A stretch of 64,000 nt of DNA from Euptelea pleiosperma. Lineage: Eukaryota; Streptophyta; Magnoliopsida; Ranunculales; Eupteleaceae. The translations under genes and the position numbers were made by a program. The DNA lies in the NCBI GenBank assembly GCA_035048495.1, contig CM068543.1, forward strand, positions 31,778,096 through 31,842,095, in the 5' to 3' direction. Below the pieces are notes generated by a model. That model made no database searches. It had not been told where the DNA came from and saw nothing but the letters and a program-made list of their open reading frames with translations. Positions 34,620 through 46,269 of this stretch are shown here, one piece after another. The number at the start of each line of letters is the position of its first letter. Within the stretch, counting starts at the first letter, position 1.

Positions 34620-37257
34620 CTATTCAAAATGATTCACATGTTCATGGTAGGGTGTGGCCCAATTGTCAGCTATACGCTCATGATATTCTATCCAAGTATT
34701 GATGATCGTTGAGAGTAGACATCTTTTATGCAGATCAAGGCGCATGAAGTGGTTGCCATTCACAAAACCAATGTCAATGATCTGATGGTAGACTGAGGAC
34801 ACCGGTGGCAGTTTATACAGTGGGAGAAAAGTCAGACATTGAGATGAAGATATGAGAACCACAACTACTCCATAGCGCGAAGCTATGATATGGCCCATGT
34901 CTGGCATAATCATCCAATGTTCTTCATTGGCACCACGGCCTTCACATTCTAACACTTGCATAAGGGCAACAGCCCTACTTCTCACACAAAATACAGTGTC
35001 ATAGAACTCTGAGCGAAATGATAACTCATCTTTCAAGTCGTGTCTGACCTGTGCCCAGCCGATCTCACCCAACTCTAGGTGGTCTGCCACCATTCTAAAA
35101 CCACAATGTCCATCTCCAAGAGCATCTTTGACTCCCGTAATGTAGGGTTGGAAAACTTCTGGGAATATATCAACATAGGGTAGTCTTCCACTTTCTTGCA
35201 CTTGTACCTTAAGAGCCCTATTGTGGTGTACTTTCAATTTTTATTTCTGCTTCTTTTTATTATCTTCTGCATACTCAAATGCTGATGGATCGCATTTGGT
35301 AGATGAATCTACCTTTGATCTTTTATTTGCCAACCAACGTTTTGGCCTACCTTTGGTATTTGTCTTCACTACTAGCTCAAGCAACCCAGTGGTAGACGGG
35401 TTACCTAATTCCTTCAACTGCTTCAAAATATGTAGCTGTACATCTTGACTTGCTCCTTCAAATCTCTGTTTAAACATCTCAAACTCTGGTGTGTAGTCTA
35501 GGTCTTTTACTGGGATAATAATGGGTATAGTAGAAAGCCTCAACCAATGTGGATGGACACACGATGGAGGTATGGGCTGACAATCACGCTTCTATTGGAC
35601 AATCTCATGCGCACACAGCAACCCATGTATATGACGAAGGTCACAACCGCATATGTGAGCATCTATACCAATAGACTCAGCTCTTTTTTCCTCTTGAAAT
35701 ATCATATCAAGTGGACCTGGAAATAATTCCCCTCAGATTCTTATACAAAGCTGGTCTAAATTTATGCATCACTGTGTTTATACTTTTCTCAAATGATTCA
35801 TCTATATCAGTATGCTGCAACAACAACAGTGTGATCATTATAGCCCACGATGACTCAAAATCTCCTATTGCCAATTTCAAATGTCTTTTCAATTTTGCAT
35901 GAGCACTTTCAGCTCTATTTGTCATCGTATTTTCGAAATAGGTAACTTCGTCGGTCCACGCTGCTACGAATGATTCCTTGTACGGATCCAACCAACTGCC
36001 TTTGATGTATGAAATCGGACCAAGATACTTAGCAAAATTGCTTTCAAATGCACCAACTCTATCATAGAAGTCTTCCACAGTAGATGACGCTACTAGGTCA
36101 TTCCACCTCGATAAAAATGAATTTCAATCTTCTTTTGTTTCAAACTCTTTCTTGCAATTAGACAACACATTTCTTGAAATATGGTACCGACAAAGAAAGT
36201 TCTGTGCTTCTGGAAAAACTATCTTGATTGCATTCAGTAAGGTAACTCTCTATCTATCACAATAACAACTGGATGTATATTCGGACTAAGAGTTGACTTC
36301 ATGCATTTCAATGCCCACACAAAACTAGCCTCTTTTTTAGCTTCCATATAAATAGTAGCAAATGTGAAAGTCTTCTCAGTAGATGTCACTCCGACAATCT
36401 CTAACAAAGGCATCCTATATCTATTTGTCTTATACGTACAATCCATCAGAAATACACTGTGGAAACACTTCCCAATATCAATAGACTCCGAATGAGTCCA
36501 AAACAAATCTATAATCACATCTGTATCTGGGTGACTCAGATGAAATTCAATGTACTTGTGGTCATGTAACTTTTTCATTAACTGCTGCAACTGTGATCTT
36601 CCACTCCTTTCATGAATTTTTATTTTAGCCCTGGCATTATATATCGTACTCATTGTCGATGAATTCTGTGGATCTTTTTCTTTTAAGACTTTCAGCACAT
36701 CTCTTGCCTTACTTCTGCTTGTCGACATATCCTTCAAAATATCTTTTTCTACAATATTGATCCTCCCTACAAAAGAGTAGTCTTCCAAATGGGCTGCTCC
36801 TATGTGGTTGTGGATATGACACTCCACTCTAATCATCCGATAATCGTCATCTGGCAATTTTATTGCTTTTAAAGCAAATGGGCACCCACACCGTTTCGTA
36901 CCCATAGTTCTAATATTTTCTACTTTTCTGCCAGATTGCTTCTCTCTATATTGGCCACCCCTCTCACAACCAAATGTAAGTCTAGGGGTCCTTCCATTTA
37001 CACTGTAGTTTGATCTTTTAGTCACAATGACAGTCCCAACGGCTTTTCCAACTTCTCTAGTCCACTGCATTAGTTCATTCCAACTTTTGAAAACCTAAAA
37101 TTCAAAAAACAACTATTCAATCAATATTTGTTGTTATAACAAAACCCAAAAATAGATAATACAAATTGATAATTTACATGCCATGTCGATTGTAAATCGA
37201 TCTGTTACATCAACTGATATAGCTGGTGGCACAATTTCATTTAATGGATTAGATGCC
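34620..37257 (-). pseudogene. MULE transposase-SWIM-OTU fusion gene (broken)
   Basis: Would move the MULE. Reading leftward from 37084, a FAR1-type Cys/His DNA-binding region (TFGCERGGQYREK, CGCPFALK, CHIHNH) comes first. The MULE transposase domain follows, with its Asp residues in MDCTYKTNRYRMPLLEIVG and VIDRE, and the Glu in TNRAESAHAKLK. A SWIM zinc motif CGCDLRHIHGLLCAH (about 35600-35650) precedes an OTU-type cysteine protease region with DGHCGFR and GNHFMRL, which fit its Asp/Cys and His. Breaks: frameshift near 36238, stop near 36117, frameshift near 35708, stops near 35590 and 35241. An upstream exon at about 37178-37257 (FTIDM) would join through an intron 37085-37177 that fits the frame only with a GC donor. 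The order matches a plant MULE family known with OTU tails; substrate is unknown. Confidence 0.85.
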
Positions 37258-37644
37258 TACAACAATATGGGTTAAAACAAATATCAACAACAAATTATTA
37301 CAAACAAAATTTTACAAGAGTTTTAAAAATAATTAACAACAAGTATAAACATAATTCTTATCAGTCAATCACACATTGGGAAAAGTCCAAACAAGACTAA
37401 GTGTAAGCAATTTTTTCAAGACAATTACAATGGGTTAAAAAAAATTCCACTCTACACATTGGGCAAAGTCCAAACAAGACTAAGCAGAGGGTCAAAGACT
37501 CAAACATCTATAACCTATGGGTTAAAAGAATTTGCACTTTATATATTTATGAATCAAATTATTTAGAACTCTACATATTTATGCATGAAGCAATTTTCTC
37601 AAGACAATTACACATGTTGAAACTGATTAACATAAATTTTTAAA
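37258..37644. other. Probable intron / upstream region of transposase
   Basis: AT-rich with no coding signal. Two near-copies of CACATTGGGAAAAGTCCAAA and ACACATTGGGCAAAGTCCAA (about 37374 and 37458), each followed by CAAGACTAAG, form a short local duplication. Confidence 0.45.
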
Positions 37645-38910
37645 GGGTCAGGTTCCGGTGACCAATAGTTTTGACCAACATTTTTTACCAACACCTTGGT
37701 CTACCCTCATAGAGGATGAAGGCGAATTTTGGATACCCTGTCAATTTCTCTTTTTATCCCCCACTTAAACTATAATTAAAATGACTTCTATATCCCTTAT
37801 GTTTTCTCTTATCTTTCCCCTACAAGATATATAAAATACCAACTTTACCCCCTTTGTTTCTCTAATTAACCCCTTTCTATTTCTACTCATCTCCTCTAAA
37901 ATTCAAACCGTTATAGTATAGGAGAGAGCAAGGGAGGCTATTGAAAAACAAATGGAGAAACCTAAACGATTCTAAGGTTGTATTTTACATCTTCTACAAC
38001 TCTCATTTGAGAACTTTTGAGTAAAGCAATCAATGGATGTATGTATTTGAATTCAATTTTTTTTAATCGACAAAATCATTATAACTGCATTTTTGAAACC
38101 ATTTTAAGAAGAATTTCTAGTAATCTCGCCGGAATGATACATTGGGGTTTTTTTTTTCTCGTGCAGTCTCGGTCATGGTCTTTGAATTGATTGTTCGGAT
38201 CGCTAAGTCCGGATAATCATTCACTATTCGGACTTAACAGTCTGAATAGTAAAGCATTGTTCGGACTTATCGGTCCGAACAACGATGAGTACCTACGGAA
38301 TGAGAGGTGCCTCCATTCTCCGACTAGTTGAAGCTTTTCTCCACCGGGATGCAGGAGGCGCACACGCAGACACGCTTGTCTTCGATGACAAAGGAAGTTA
38401 GGTTTTCGCTTCACCAAGTGAGAAAGGGTAAAACCCCAACAATTACTTTCGTGTTATACTTGGGGGGAGGGGTGATAAGAGATTTTGATGGGCCCTCGAG
38501 GCAATTAGAGATTTTCATAAATTGGTGAGGGGAATTAAGAGAAAGGGGGGTGATAAGAACAAATGACGGGGTATCTAAAATTCTCCGAGGATGAATCAAC
38601 GGCTGATTTTGTGTGAGGATGATCTCCTCACCAAAAAAGATAACCCCAACAAAAAATCAGCCCATTCTGAAATTTCTAACCCCGTTAAATGTGGTTTTCA
38701 AGTTACATGGTAAAAATCGACGATCCATAATTCTTCAACTTCTAGACCAATCTATGAATATCAAAATGATTTGAATTTTTGTGAGGATGATATCCTTACC
38801 ATATAGATCATCCTCACCAAAAATCTTCCATTGATTCATCTTCTACGAGGGTACACCAAGGTGTTGGTCAAAAATGTTTATCAAAACTATTGGACACCGG
38901 AACCCAACCC
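37645..38910. mobile_element. MULE-type MITE, 1266 bp
   Basis: Terminal inverted repeats of about 75 bp (GGG..GGTTCCGGTG.CCAATAG then TTTTGA..AACATTTTT.ACCAA) with perfect 9-bp duplications ATTTTTAAA at 37636-37644 and 38911-38919. No coding region. Inside are two stem-loops: CTATTCGGAC / GTCTGAATAG (38224-38249) and TTGTTCGGAC / GTCCGAACAA (38257-38282). It is inserted upstream of the transposase exons of the larger MULE. Confidence 0.85.
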
Positions 38911-38919
38911 ATTTTTAAA

Positions 38920-39248
38920 CTCTTAACATGCATTTTTGCATGATGGTCATTATTTAGGGTTTACACAGATAATGGAATATAAGGAACAAATTAAAAATTT
39001 AAAAGATTATAGGTTTTACCTCCTCCATTGTTAACCTCTTCACCAATCACATATGCCACTTGAATATCTTGTAATTTTTTGTTTGGTGAGGAGAAATTTA
39101 CAAAGAAGTGGAAGAGAAGATGATGAAGATGTAGAAAGAAGAAGAAGAAAAGATGTAGTAATCTTTGAGAAATAGAGGGCGTTGAGAGGGGAGTGCAGCT
39201 TCGGCGTCATGCGAATTCGACATCCTCCAACAACGTAACTTTGCCTAA
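38920..39248 (-). other. MULE right-hand leader region
   Basis: Possible 5' exon of the transposase gene on the minus strand: an open stretch at about 39020-39080 ends in GGAGGAG followed by GTAAAACC, a good donor. Purine-rich AAGAAGAAGAAGAAAAG follows to about 39160. No start codon can be fixed. Confidence 0.3.
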
Positions 39249-39355
39249 CATGAGTGTGGGTGCCCGGCTTAAAGAGAAAAGGGTAAGTTCATCATTAACT
39301 TTTTTTTCTTTTGTAAGTGCCCAGCGTAAAGACGCGGGTGCCTGTAGAGCGACCC
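39249..39355 (-). repeat. Right MULE terminal inverted repeat
   Basis: The outer 40 bp (39316-39355) are the reverse complement of the left end: read inward they start GGGTCGCTCTACAGGCACCC and go on to CTTTACGCTGGGCAC. A second partial copy (GTGGGTGCCCGGCTTAAAGAG, 39256 region) lies just inside, so this end is internally duplicated. Confidence 0.8.
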
Positions 39356-39364
39356 TAAATCAAA
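39356..39364. repeat. Right 9-bp target-site duplication of MULE
   Basis: TAAATCAAA, identical to 1291-1299. Confidence 0.85.
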
Positions 39365-39553
39365 TTGTAGACAAACAAAATAATTAGAAAAAGAAAAATT
39401 AGATGATAAAAATAGAGAAAATATTTGATAGACAAGATAGTTAGAATATGAGAAAACAAACGACAAAAAGGATAAACAAAAAAAAGAGAAGAATGAGCAA
39501 AAAGATGATAGAAAAGGAGAACATGTCACATTGAAAAGAAGATAAAAAGTTAA
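39365..39553. other. Spacer, no gene
   Basis: A- and AG-rich (GACAAAAAGG, AAAAAAAGAGAAG). Ends with TAA, the target of the next MITE. Confidence 0.5.
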
Positions 39554-39988
39554 GGTTGTGTTTGTTTTTTTCACATGTGTTTCTAGACGTATACACTTCG
39601 GAAGCCGTGCAAGTTAAATATGCACGAATTTGAATGTATGACGTTTGGACAGATTCAACAAATCGCGCCCAAAAATAGATCATGTGTGTTTGTTTGTGCA
39701 AATGATGGTGGATGTTGCGTCTGATTTGGTGCATAACATTATATTGTATAAAATATAAAATAAAAAATCTTTATTTTATTATGGTGCATCAACACCTGTT
39801 ATAACACACGATTTGGTGCGTGTTTCAATCATAAATGGGGGTGTATTGTAACATGCGCCTTGGCGCACATTGAAGGCCCTAGTGCGCAATGTGAGTTGCG
39901 CATGTTGGTGCAACCAAACACACTTTTTTGGCCTAAGTGCAAACATCAGCACCAAAAACGCGCACCTTCGTAAAAAATAAACACGGCC
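39554..39988. mobile_element. Harbinger/Tourist-type MITE, 435 bp
   Basis: Ends GGTTGTGTTTGTTTTTTTCAC and, inverted, GGCCGTGTTTATTTTTTACG, flanked by TAA (39551-39553 and 39989-39991). A TAA/TTA target, small size and GG.C.TGTTT ends fit PIF/Harbinger MITEs. The interior is rich in TGCGC/GCGCA phrases. A second copy in reverse orientation is split across 40099-40310 and 42375-42606. Confidence 0.7.
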
Positions 39989-40017
39989 TAAGTTAGATAT
40001 ATATCTTTAATAGGAGA

Positions 40018-40098
40018 TGTCACTCCCCAAATCCGGAAACCCGAACCTGACCTGAATGCCCGTGGATCTGTCCGTTTACCCAAGACCCAAGGTGTGAT
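40018..40098 (+). repeat. LTR 5'-end fragment, G-like family
   Basis: TGTCACTCCCCAAATCCGG... ending CCGTTTACCCAAGACCCAAG. It matches the reverse complement of 42286-42354, the 5' end of reversed solo LTR H, and the start of solo LTR G more weakly. Only about 80 bases remain. Confidence 0.6.
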
Positions 40099-40310
40099 CA
40101 ACTCAGCCAAATTACGTGTTTGATTGCACCAACACATGTGTGACTTAAAATGCACACCAAGGCCCTCCATGTGCATCAATGCGCGAATTACAACACTCAT
40201 CCCCCCCATCCAAGAATCGGAACATGCACTAAATCGCGTGTTATAACACGCGCCGATGTACCATAAGGCACATTTATGATGCATCACACGGTGCATCAAA
40301 ATATATTAAT
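40099..40310 (-). mobile_element. Reversed MITE copy, first part
   Basis: Matches the reverse complement of the right half of the MITE at 39554-39988 (TGATTGCACCAACA, then AATCGCGTGTTATAACA). The outer TIR is missing on this side, where the LTR fragment abuts. Confidence 0.6.
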
Positions 40311-40587
40311 ATACTAGTATATTATATGTTATATGACATTATTATAATATTATATATTAATATAATAATATATTATTATTAATATACTATAATGTATTAT
40401 ATTAATATTATTAATATATTAGTTCATTAATATTAAAAATATAACATAATATTATTATATATAATTATAATATAATAATATGATATATTATTTTTATATA
40501 ATATATATTATGATATATAATATATCTAATATATATATATAGTATTAGAAACTATATAATATATTATATGTCTATCTAGACCATATA
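40311..40587. repeat. TA-rich low-complexity block
   Basis: Nearly all A/T (TATTAATATAATAATATATT and similar), with many short self-complementary runs. It is part of the reversed MITE's centre or the target of solo LTR H. Confidence 0.7.
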
Positions 40588-42354
40588 TGTAATACCTTAA
40601 ACTTTTGTTCAAAGGTATTAGAGTAATTCACCTTTAGAAGGGTATTTTTTATAAAGAAAAAAAATTAAAATATTTAATAAAATAATTAATATCATTGAAT
40701 TACACCTTAATTGTCTTAATTAAAATTCTCGATAACTTTTAGTCTTTTGGAAATAATGAAAATATTTTTCTAATCAAATACTTGAACTTTAAAAATAAAT
40801 AAACCATTTAAATGTTCACTCACACATATAGAAATTAGCTTGGATACAAAAAAAAAATATGACGCTAATATTTTCTTTTTTAACAAAGGAAAGTAAGTTT
40901 TAAATTCAAATAAATTATCAATGATAATTAACATCACACATAAATAAATGAAGACTTACCATTTTATTTTGAGAAACTATAAAATAGAAGAACTCTCCAT
41001 AACCAAATCTGTGAGAGTTAGGAGAATACATCTCCATTAGAGAAGAACTGGAGAACCTTCGAAGCCCTAGAAAACATCATAGCTCACTCGTTTGCATTCA
41101 AGCCTAAAAAAGAAAACACTGATGAGACCCTGAAGTATAACATACTAGAAAAATGACTCCATCCGTCAACAATCAAAAGAAACATACTACACATTTTCAT
41201 CTCTTTCAAATCTAAAAAAAATAAGAATTGAAGTAAGTACACTCTTCTATAACTTTTTGATAATTAATTTTGGTTATACTCTTTGTATATTTATTACACT
41301 TGAATCTTGTTATTTTTCATATGGACTTAAAATTATAGCATGATTGTCTTGATCTTATTATTCATAATATAATATTAAAATTTTGGAGATCTATTGAATG
41401 GTTGGATATTGGATTACATATATTTTTGAAGTGCGGGATGGATCCTAATGGTTGAATATTTTTAAGCAAGAAAAGCATGGAGCCTTAAGGTGCAAAGCCC
41501 TAAACCCCTGTAGAAGAGTTCTTGATTGAACTACTCTTATCGTAGGAAAGAGAATGAGAAGGAGACCCATGATGGGTTATGATTTCTTTTAAAAATACTT
41601 GTTATCCTTGTTCCATACATATACACTACGTATGAACTATTGATTGATAGAATTGTTATAGATATGATGCTGTGATTAAACCGATGATGTTTTTCAGATT
41701 ATTTAAGAATTGAATAAAAGATGGGCTAACTGATGGCATACCAAAGAATATTGAAGAGTTCATTGAACATGCCTAATTTTATTTATTTATTTTGATTATA
41801 TTACATTTATATTTTATGATTGTAATAAAATTTAATCATGACTTTATCGGTTTATTTTGAATCCAAATTGATTGATTTAGTACTTTTATTTTATTATTTG
41901 CGTTTCAATAAGATATATAATTTGACCCACATGTAGTATTTCTATTATAAATCCAATTCTATTCTTTTTCAACAAAATTCGATAAGGCTAGTTCAGATAG
42001 AAAAATGTTAAAATAAAATAGTAAATAATATTTTTAGGCAAAGTACCTTCACAAAAGATACTTAAAATAATTTTTTAATTGTAAAGAATTAATAAAATAT
42101 TTTTTTATTAAAATTATATTTTAAAATTTTTTTACACCTATCCGCTTAAATTCTAAAAAGTTAATTCAAAACGCCTATCAAACAGAAGTTTTAACTAAAA
42201 TGTCTTTATAAAAGATTTTTGTTTTAATCTATTATGAATTATAGCAATTTTAAAAATTATTTTAGAGCATTTTAATTTTTATTTATTATCACACCTTGGA
42301 TATTGGGTAAACGGGTCATTTTTCAAGCATTCGAGTCAGATCCGAGGCGTGATA
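40588..42354 (-). mobile_element. Solo LTR H, reversed, G-like family
   Basis: On + it begins TGTAATACCTTAAACTTTTG, the reverse of the G-family 3' end (CAGGATATTACA), and ends CCGAGGCGTGATA, the reverse of a diverged TGTCACGCC start. Flanked by ATATA on both sides (40583-40587 and 42355-42359); the AT-rich target lowers the weight of this TSD. 1767 bp, AT-rich, no coding frame. Confidence 0.6.
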
Positions 42355-42374
42355 ATATATAAATATTTGAGTAT

Positions 42375-42606
42375 ACGTGGACAGTCCAAAATATACATGT
42401 ATAATTTTATATAATGCAACAAGATGCACTAGATCAGATGCAACATCCACCATCATTTACACAAACAAACACACATAATCGGTATTCGCGCGTGATTTGT
42501 TGAGTCTGTCCAAACGTAATACATTCGAATTCGCGTGCATTTAACATGCGTGGGTTTCAAAGTGCACTCGTCCTAAAACGCACGTGAAGAAAACAAATAG
42601 GGCATA
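42375..42606 (-). mobile_element. Reversed MITE copy, second part
   Basis: Reverse complement of the left half of the MITE at 39554-39988: CATCCACCATCATTTACACA, then ATTTGTTGAGTCTGTCCAAA, and an end at GTGAAGAAAACAAATAGGGC followed by ATAA. Solo LTR H and the AT block separate it from the first part. Confidence 0.65.
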
Positions 42607-45110
42607 ATTTTTAAAATGTAAATAAATGCCATAAAAAGAGGTGCCTAACACCATCCGCTTCATCAAAAGCCTCCATGGTCATTCTCATCTCGTCGCCATC
42701 CTCCAATGCATCCGTTTTCACTCTGCATTATCATTTATAAAATCTAATAAATTTGGATTTCGCCATGAGCTAACGCCCAGTAGAGTACCATCGTACACCT
42801 TCCGAGTTAAGAACATAATGCATTACTTTATATTTAAATCATGTCATAATTATAAAAATACAAGCCAAGACCAAAATAAATCAGGATTTCAATCATGACC
42901 ATAATGATTTTCGTATGAAAAAAGCTCAAATTCTAGTTACAAACGTGGTTTTATGAACCCACAACCTTAACGGATAGAACCCTAACTTATAAAAAAAATA
43001 ATACTCTAAAATCCATAACTAAAAATTTTTCTTTTAGTTATATCTAATTACAATAATAAGCTTATATAAATCCATAAGTAAATAATTAAGAAAAAAATTT
43101 AAAAACCCTTAATTTTAAAAAATCATATTTTTAATCATGATAGCAGGGTTTTATAAACCCACGACTGAAAAAAAAAAAAAAAAGATATCAAATGCCTTAG
43201 TTTGAAAAAAAATCCATATTCTAACTACAATATTTAGGTTATATAAATTCATAACTAAAAATAATTCAAAAAATACAAACAGAATACTAACTATAAAAAT
43301 ATAAAAATAAAAACATTATGTTATTTTAAACTATAATAATTATGTTTAATACAAATCCTTTATTTAAAAAAATCTTATAAAAAATCCTTAAATACAATTA
43401 TAGGGCTTTGTAAAAAGTGTCAGAGAAACATTTCAAAAAACCCATTATTTAAACTACAATAGTAAAGCTTTATAACTATAGGTTCATAAAATATAAAGTA
43501 CCCTAGTATAGGATAATAAAATCTAATATAAAAAACACGCTAACTCTAAGGACCCAAAATAAAAAACTTTTTAGTTATTTATATATCTACAATAACAGGG
43601 TTTATAAACCCATAAGTTAAATTTTCAAAATACCTTATTAGTTCAAAATGTAAAAAATACATAATTCAAACTATAATAATCTAGCTTTGTAAACCATTAT
43701 CAAAAGAAAAAACCTCTTATTTAAAGACAAATTCATAATTTTAGCACAATAACAATGTAATTAAAAAAATTCAACAAATATTACCAAACATCTTTGATAT
43801 GAAAGAAACTAATTAATCAAAGAAATATTATATGAAAATTAAAATTTTTTTGCATGTATAATCATATCTTATTTGATACATATAAAATGGAGAAATTTTG
43901 ATTTTTATTATTTTAATCAGAGTAATATGTTTTTCTGGAACGTATTGTATGGAAGGGTTTGATTGAAATATAAATGGAACTAGGCTCATTCAATCTGAAA
44001 AAAAAAAAAATAGAAAACAAATAAAGAAAGAAAAAATCATATAGTACAAAATAGGATACTGGTGTAAAAAGGGGATGTTTGATTCATAGATTGCCTGAAG
44101 AGACAATGTATGAAAAATTGTTAAAATTATCAGATGAGAAAAGTTAAGAACCCTTTAATTGGATTATGAACCGTTTAGAGGTTTAAACGGGTGAATTTAA
44201 TGAATTTTTTCTTAACATTTTAATGATCAGAGGTCAAGGGGTCATCAAAAGCATTTTGTAAACTTAATTAATAGAGTGTAATAGGAAATGTAAAAAGGAA
44301 TTATTGAAGCAATTCATTATATCAGTTTCTGAGGAATTGAAACTTTTTCGTAAGTTGGTTTTTAGTGTAGGGTTGGAGTACTCAGTGTTTATTTTTCCTC
44401 AAAAATACATTTGTGCAAAAATAGACTCATCCCCAATACAACCTTCCCTATCTAACACCGTACTCATAGTTAGATCTAGACCGTTAAATCAGTGGATCAT
44501 CTTGGATTGGATGTAAAAACTCTTTATTGCATCAGTCCAACCTATGGCCATTGATCAGAAAGGTAAGATCCTTAGTTGATTTTCTAAATATTACATACCT
44601 AAGAAAGTGGCCCACCATAAATGGTCCAGATTCGGTGATTACAAAATAAAAAAAAAAGATTGATGATTCGGTGGGCCATGTGCACATTGGAACGGGTATG
44701 GACCGTTTAGGCAATGAGTTTCTTGATAAGCATGATAACATCGCTTTTTATTTCCTGTGTTTATTTTCTAATTTTCTACAGTAAAAAGAAAAAGTTTCAA
44801 AAAAAATAAAATGGTATTTCTTCGCTTACTCAATTTTAGGAATTAATGATTTCACTTTATTAACATAGAGATTAGTCAAGGCTTCCAATCATCCTTATCG
44901 GACCGCTATAGAAGGTAAACCTACACAACTTCTGGTATCCCACTCAATAAACCAAACCTAACTCCTCTATTATATTTCTCTTAGAATGTCCTCCCATCTC
45001 TCTCTCAAGCTGCAGACTCACAGGGCATCAAGTGGCGTGGGCTATTAAAAGCAACCTTATAATGCATGTTAGAAAGGAGTCATGAATGAAACAAAGACGA
45101 TAACATCACA
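42607..45110. other. AT-rich intergenic region, diverged repeats
   Basis: No gene. From about 42920 to 43720 a loose repeat recurs every 80-140 bases, with the core TTTATAAACCCATAACTAAAAA in many variants. Bases 44440-44730 contain phrases such as GTGGCCCACCATAAATGG and GGTGGGCCATGTGCACATTG, which look like another interspersed repeat. Confidence 0.5.
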
Positions 45111-45414
45111 TCGAAAAGTAGGCCTGTCAACGGATAGTCAAAAATTCGAATCTGTATTCGAAATTTCGGATATTATCCAAAAATTTTGGATGTCGGATTC
45201 AAATTCAGATATGTTTATAAGATTCGAAAAGGTTTCGGATATGGAGTTGGATATCGGCATATCCGGTTCGAAAATATCTGATCCGATTTATGTATCGTAC
45301 TTAAGCAGGGATAATTTGGTCTTTTCTTAGGTAAAAACAAAAACCCTATTTTGTTCGACACTTCAACTCACTATTAGAGAATTGAGAACTTGAGTTCTTC
45401 AAACCCTAACCCTC

Positions 45415-45450
45415 ATCTCTCTCTCTCAGATCACTCTCTCTCTCTCTCTT
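45415..45450. repeat. (CT)n tract in hAT leader
   Basis: Two CT runs split by AGATCA, in the probable 5' leader of the transposase gene. Confidence 0.7.
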
Positions 45451-46269
45451 GTTCACCGTGGTTGACGACGTGGCTGTTGGGATCCTCTTCAAATCCAACG
45501 AAGAGCCACTGCTGCAACCCGAGGTTGCGCTCTATTGAAGGCTGAAGCATAAAAGGTATTCTCTCCCTTGCTCTCTCCTTTCCTTAGTCCCTATCTCTCT
45601 TTCTCTCTTTATCTCTGGTTCTCCGGTACCTTAAGGCTAAACCCTATTTTTTTCTTGATGATTTTAGTTTCGACTAGTTTCAACTTTCAAGGTCGACGAT
45701 CGTCTCTATTTTTGTTTTCTTTCAACAGAATAAGAGTACCATCGCCGGTACCCTTCTCCATAATCTCTATGTTTCCGATTTATAATAGATTGCTTTTAGT
45801 TTCCAATTTGAGTTCTTTGTTTTCTTATACTCTTTCTACGTATGCTGATATGCAGAACCATCCATTTTACGGGGTTAGAAATTTCAGAATGGGCTGATTT
45901 CAGAATCATGAAACACTATTGGATTTGAGCCTGAAACCCATTTTGGTGGTTTCGTTTTTATTTTTCTTGAAATGGGTTTGATGCAACCTTATTTTCTAAT
46001 CTGTGTTTTCCCTTTAGGAGGATTTAGGCTCAAATCTTGGACAACAAAATAAGACCTGGGTTTAATCGAGAACCTAAAAGTTCCTTGCAACCGCCCTAGG
46101 TTGACTACCCTCTCTATATCTTTCCATTTACTAAATTGTATTTTTTTTCTTTTTTGGTTGAAAGGTTAATTGTAATTTCTTTTTCTTCTTTGGTTGAATG
46201 GCTGGTAATTCATGTTTTAATTTCTTTTTCTTTTTCTTTGAATGGTTGGTAATTTGTAGGTTTGAAAAA

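Larger units (their letters stand above)
1300..39355. mobile_element. Mutator-like element (MULE), heavily interrupted
   Basis: The outermost element of the left half. Its ends are inverted copies of a terminus about 40 bp long (GGGTCGCTCTAC, then a GC-rich part, CTCTTTAAGCTGGGCAC), flanked by identical 9-bp duplications TAAATCAAA. After removal of the nested insertions, roughly 8-9 kb belongs to it: a PMD pseudogene on + (about 19790-21895), CCA-rich and palindromic spacers, and a MULE transposase-SWIM-OTU pseudogene on - (34620-37257). The two genes converge. Nested inside are a copia element, three solo LTR insertions and a smaller MULE-type MITE, each with its own target duplication. The coding frames are broken, so the element is dead on its own. 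Confidence 0.85.

Noticed and set aside
40311..40587. AT-rich block as an origin or matrix-attachment region
   Set aside because: Composition alone is not evidence; it is bounded by MITE and LTR sequence and is probably low-complexity filler.
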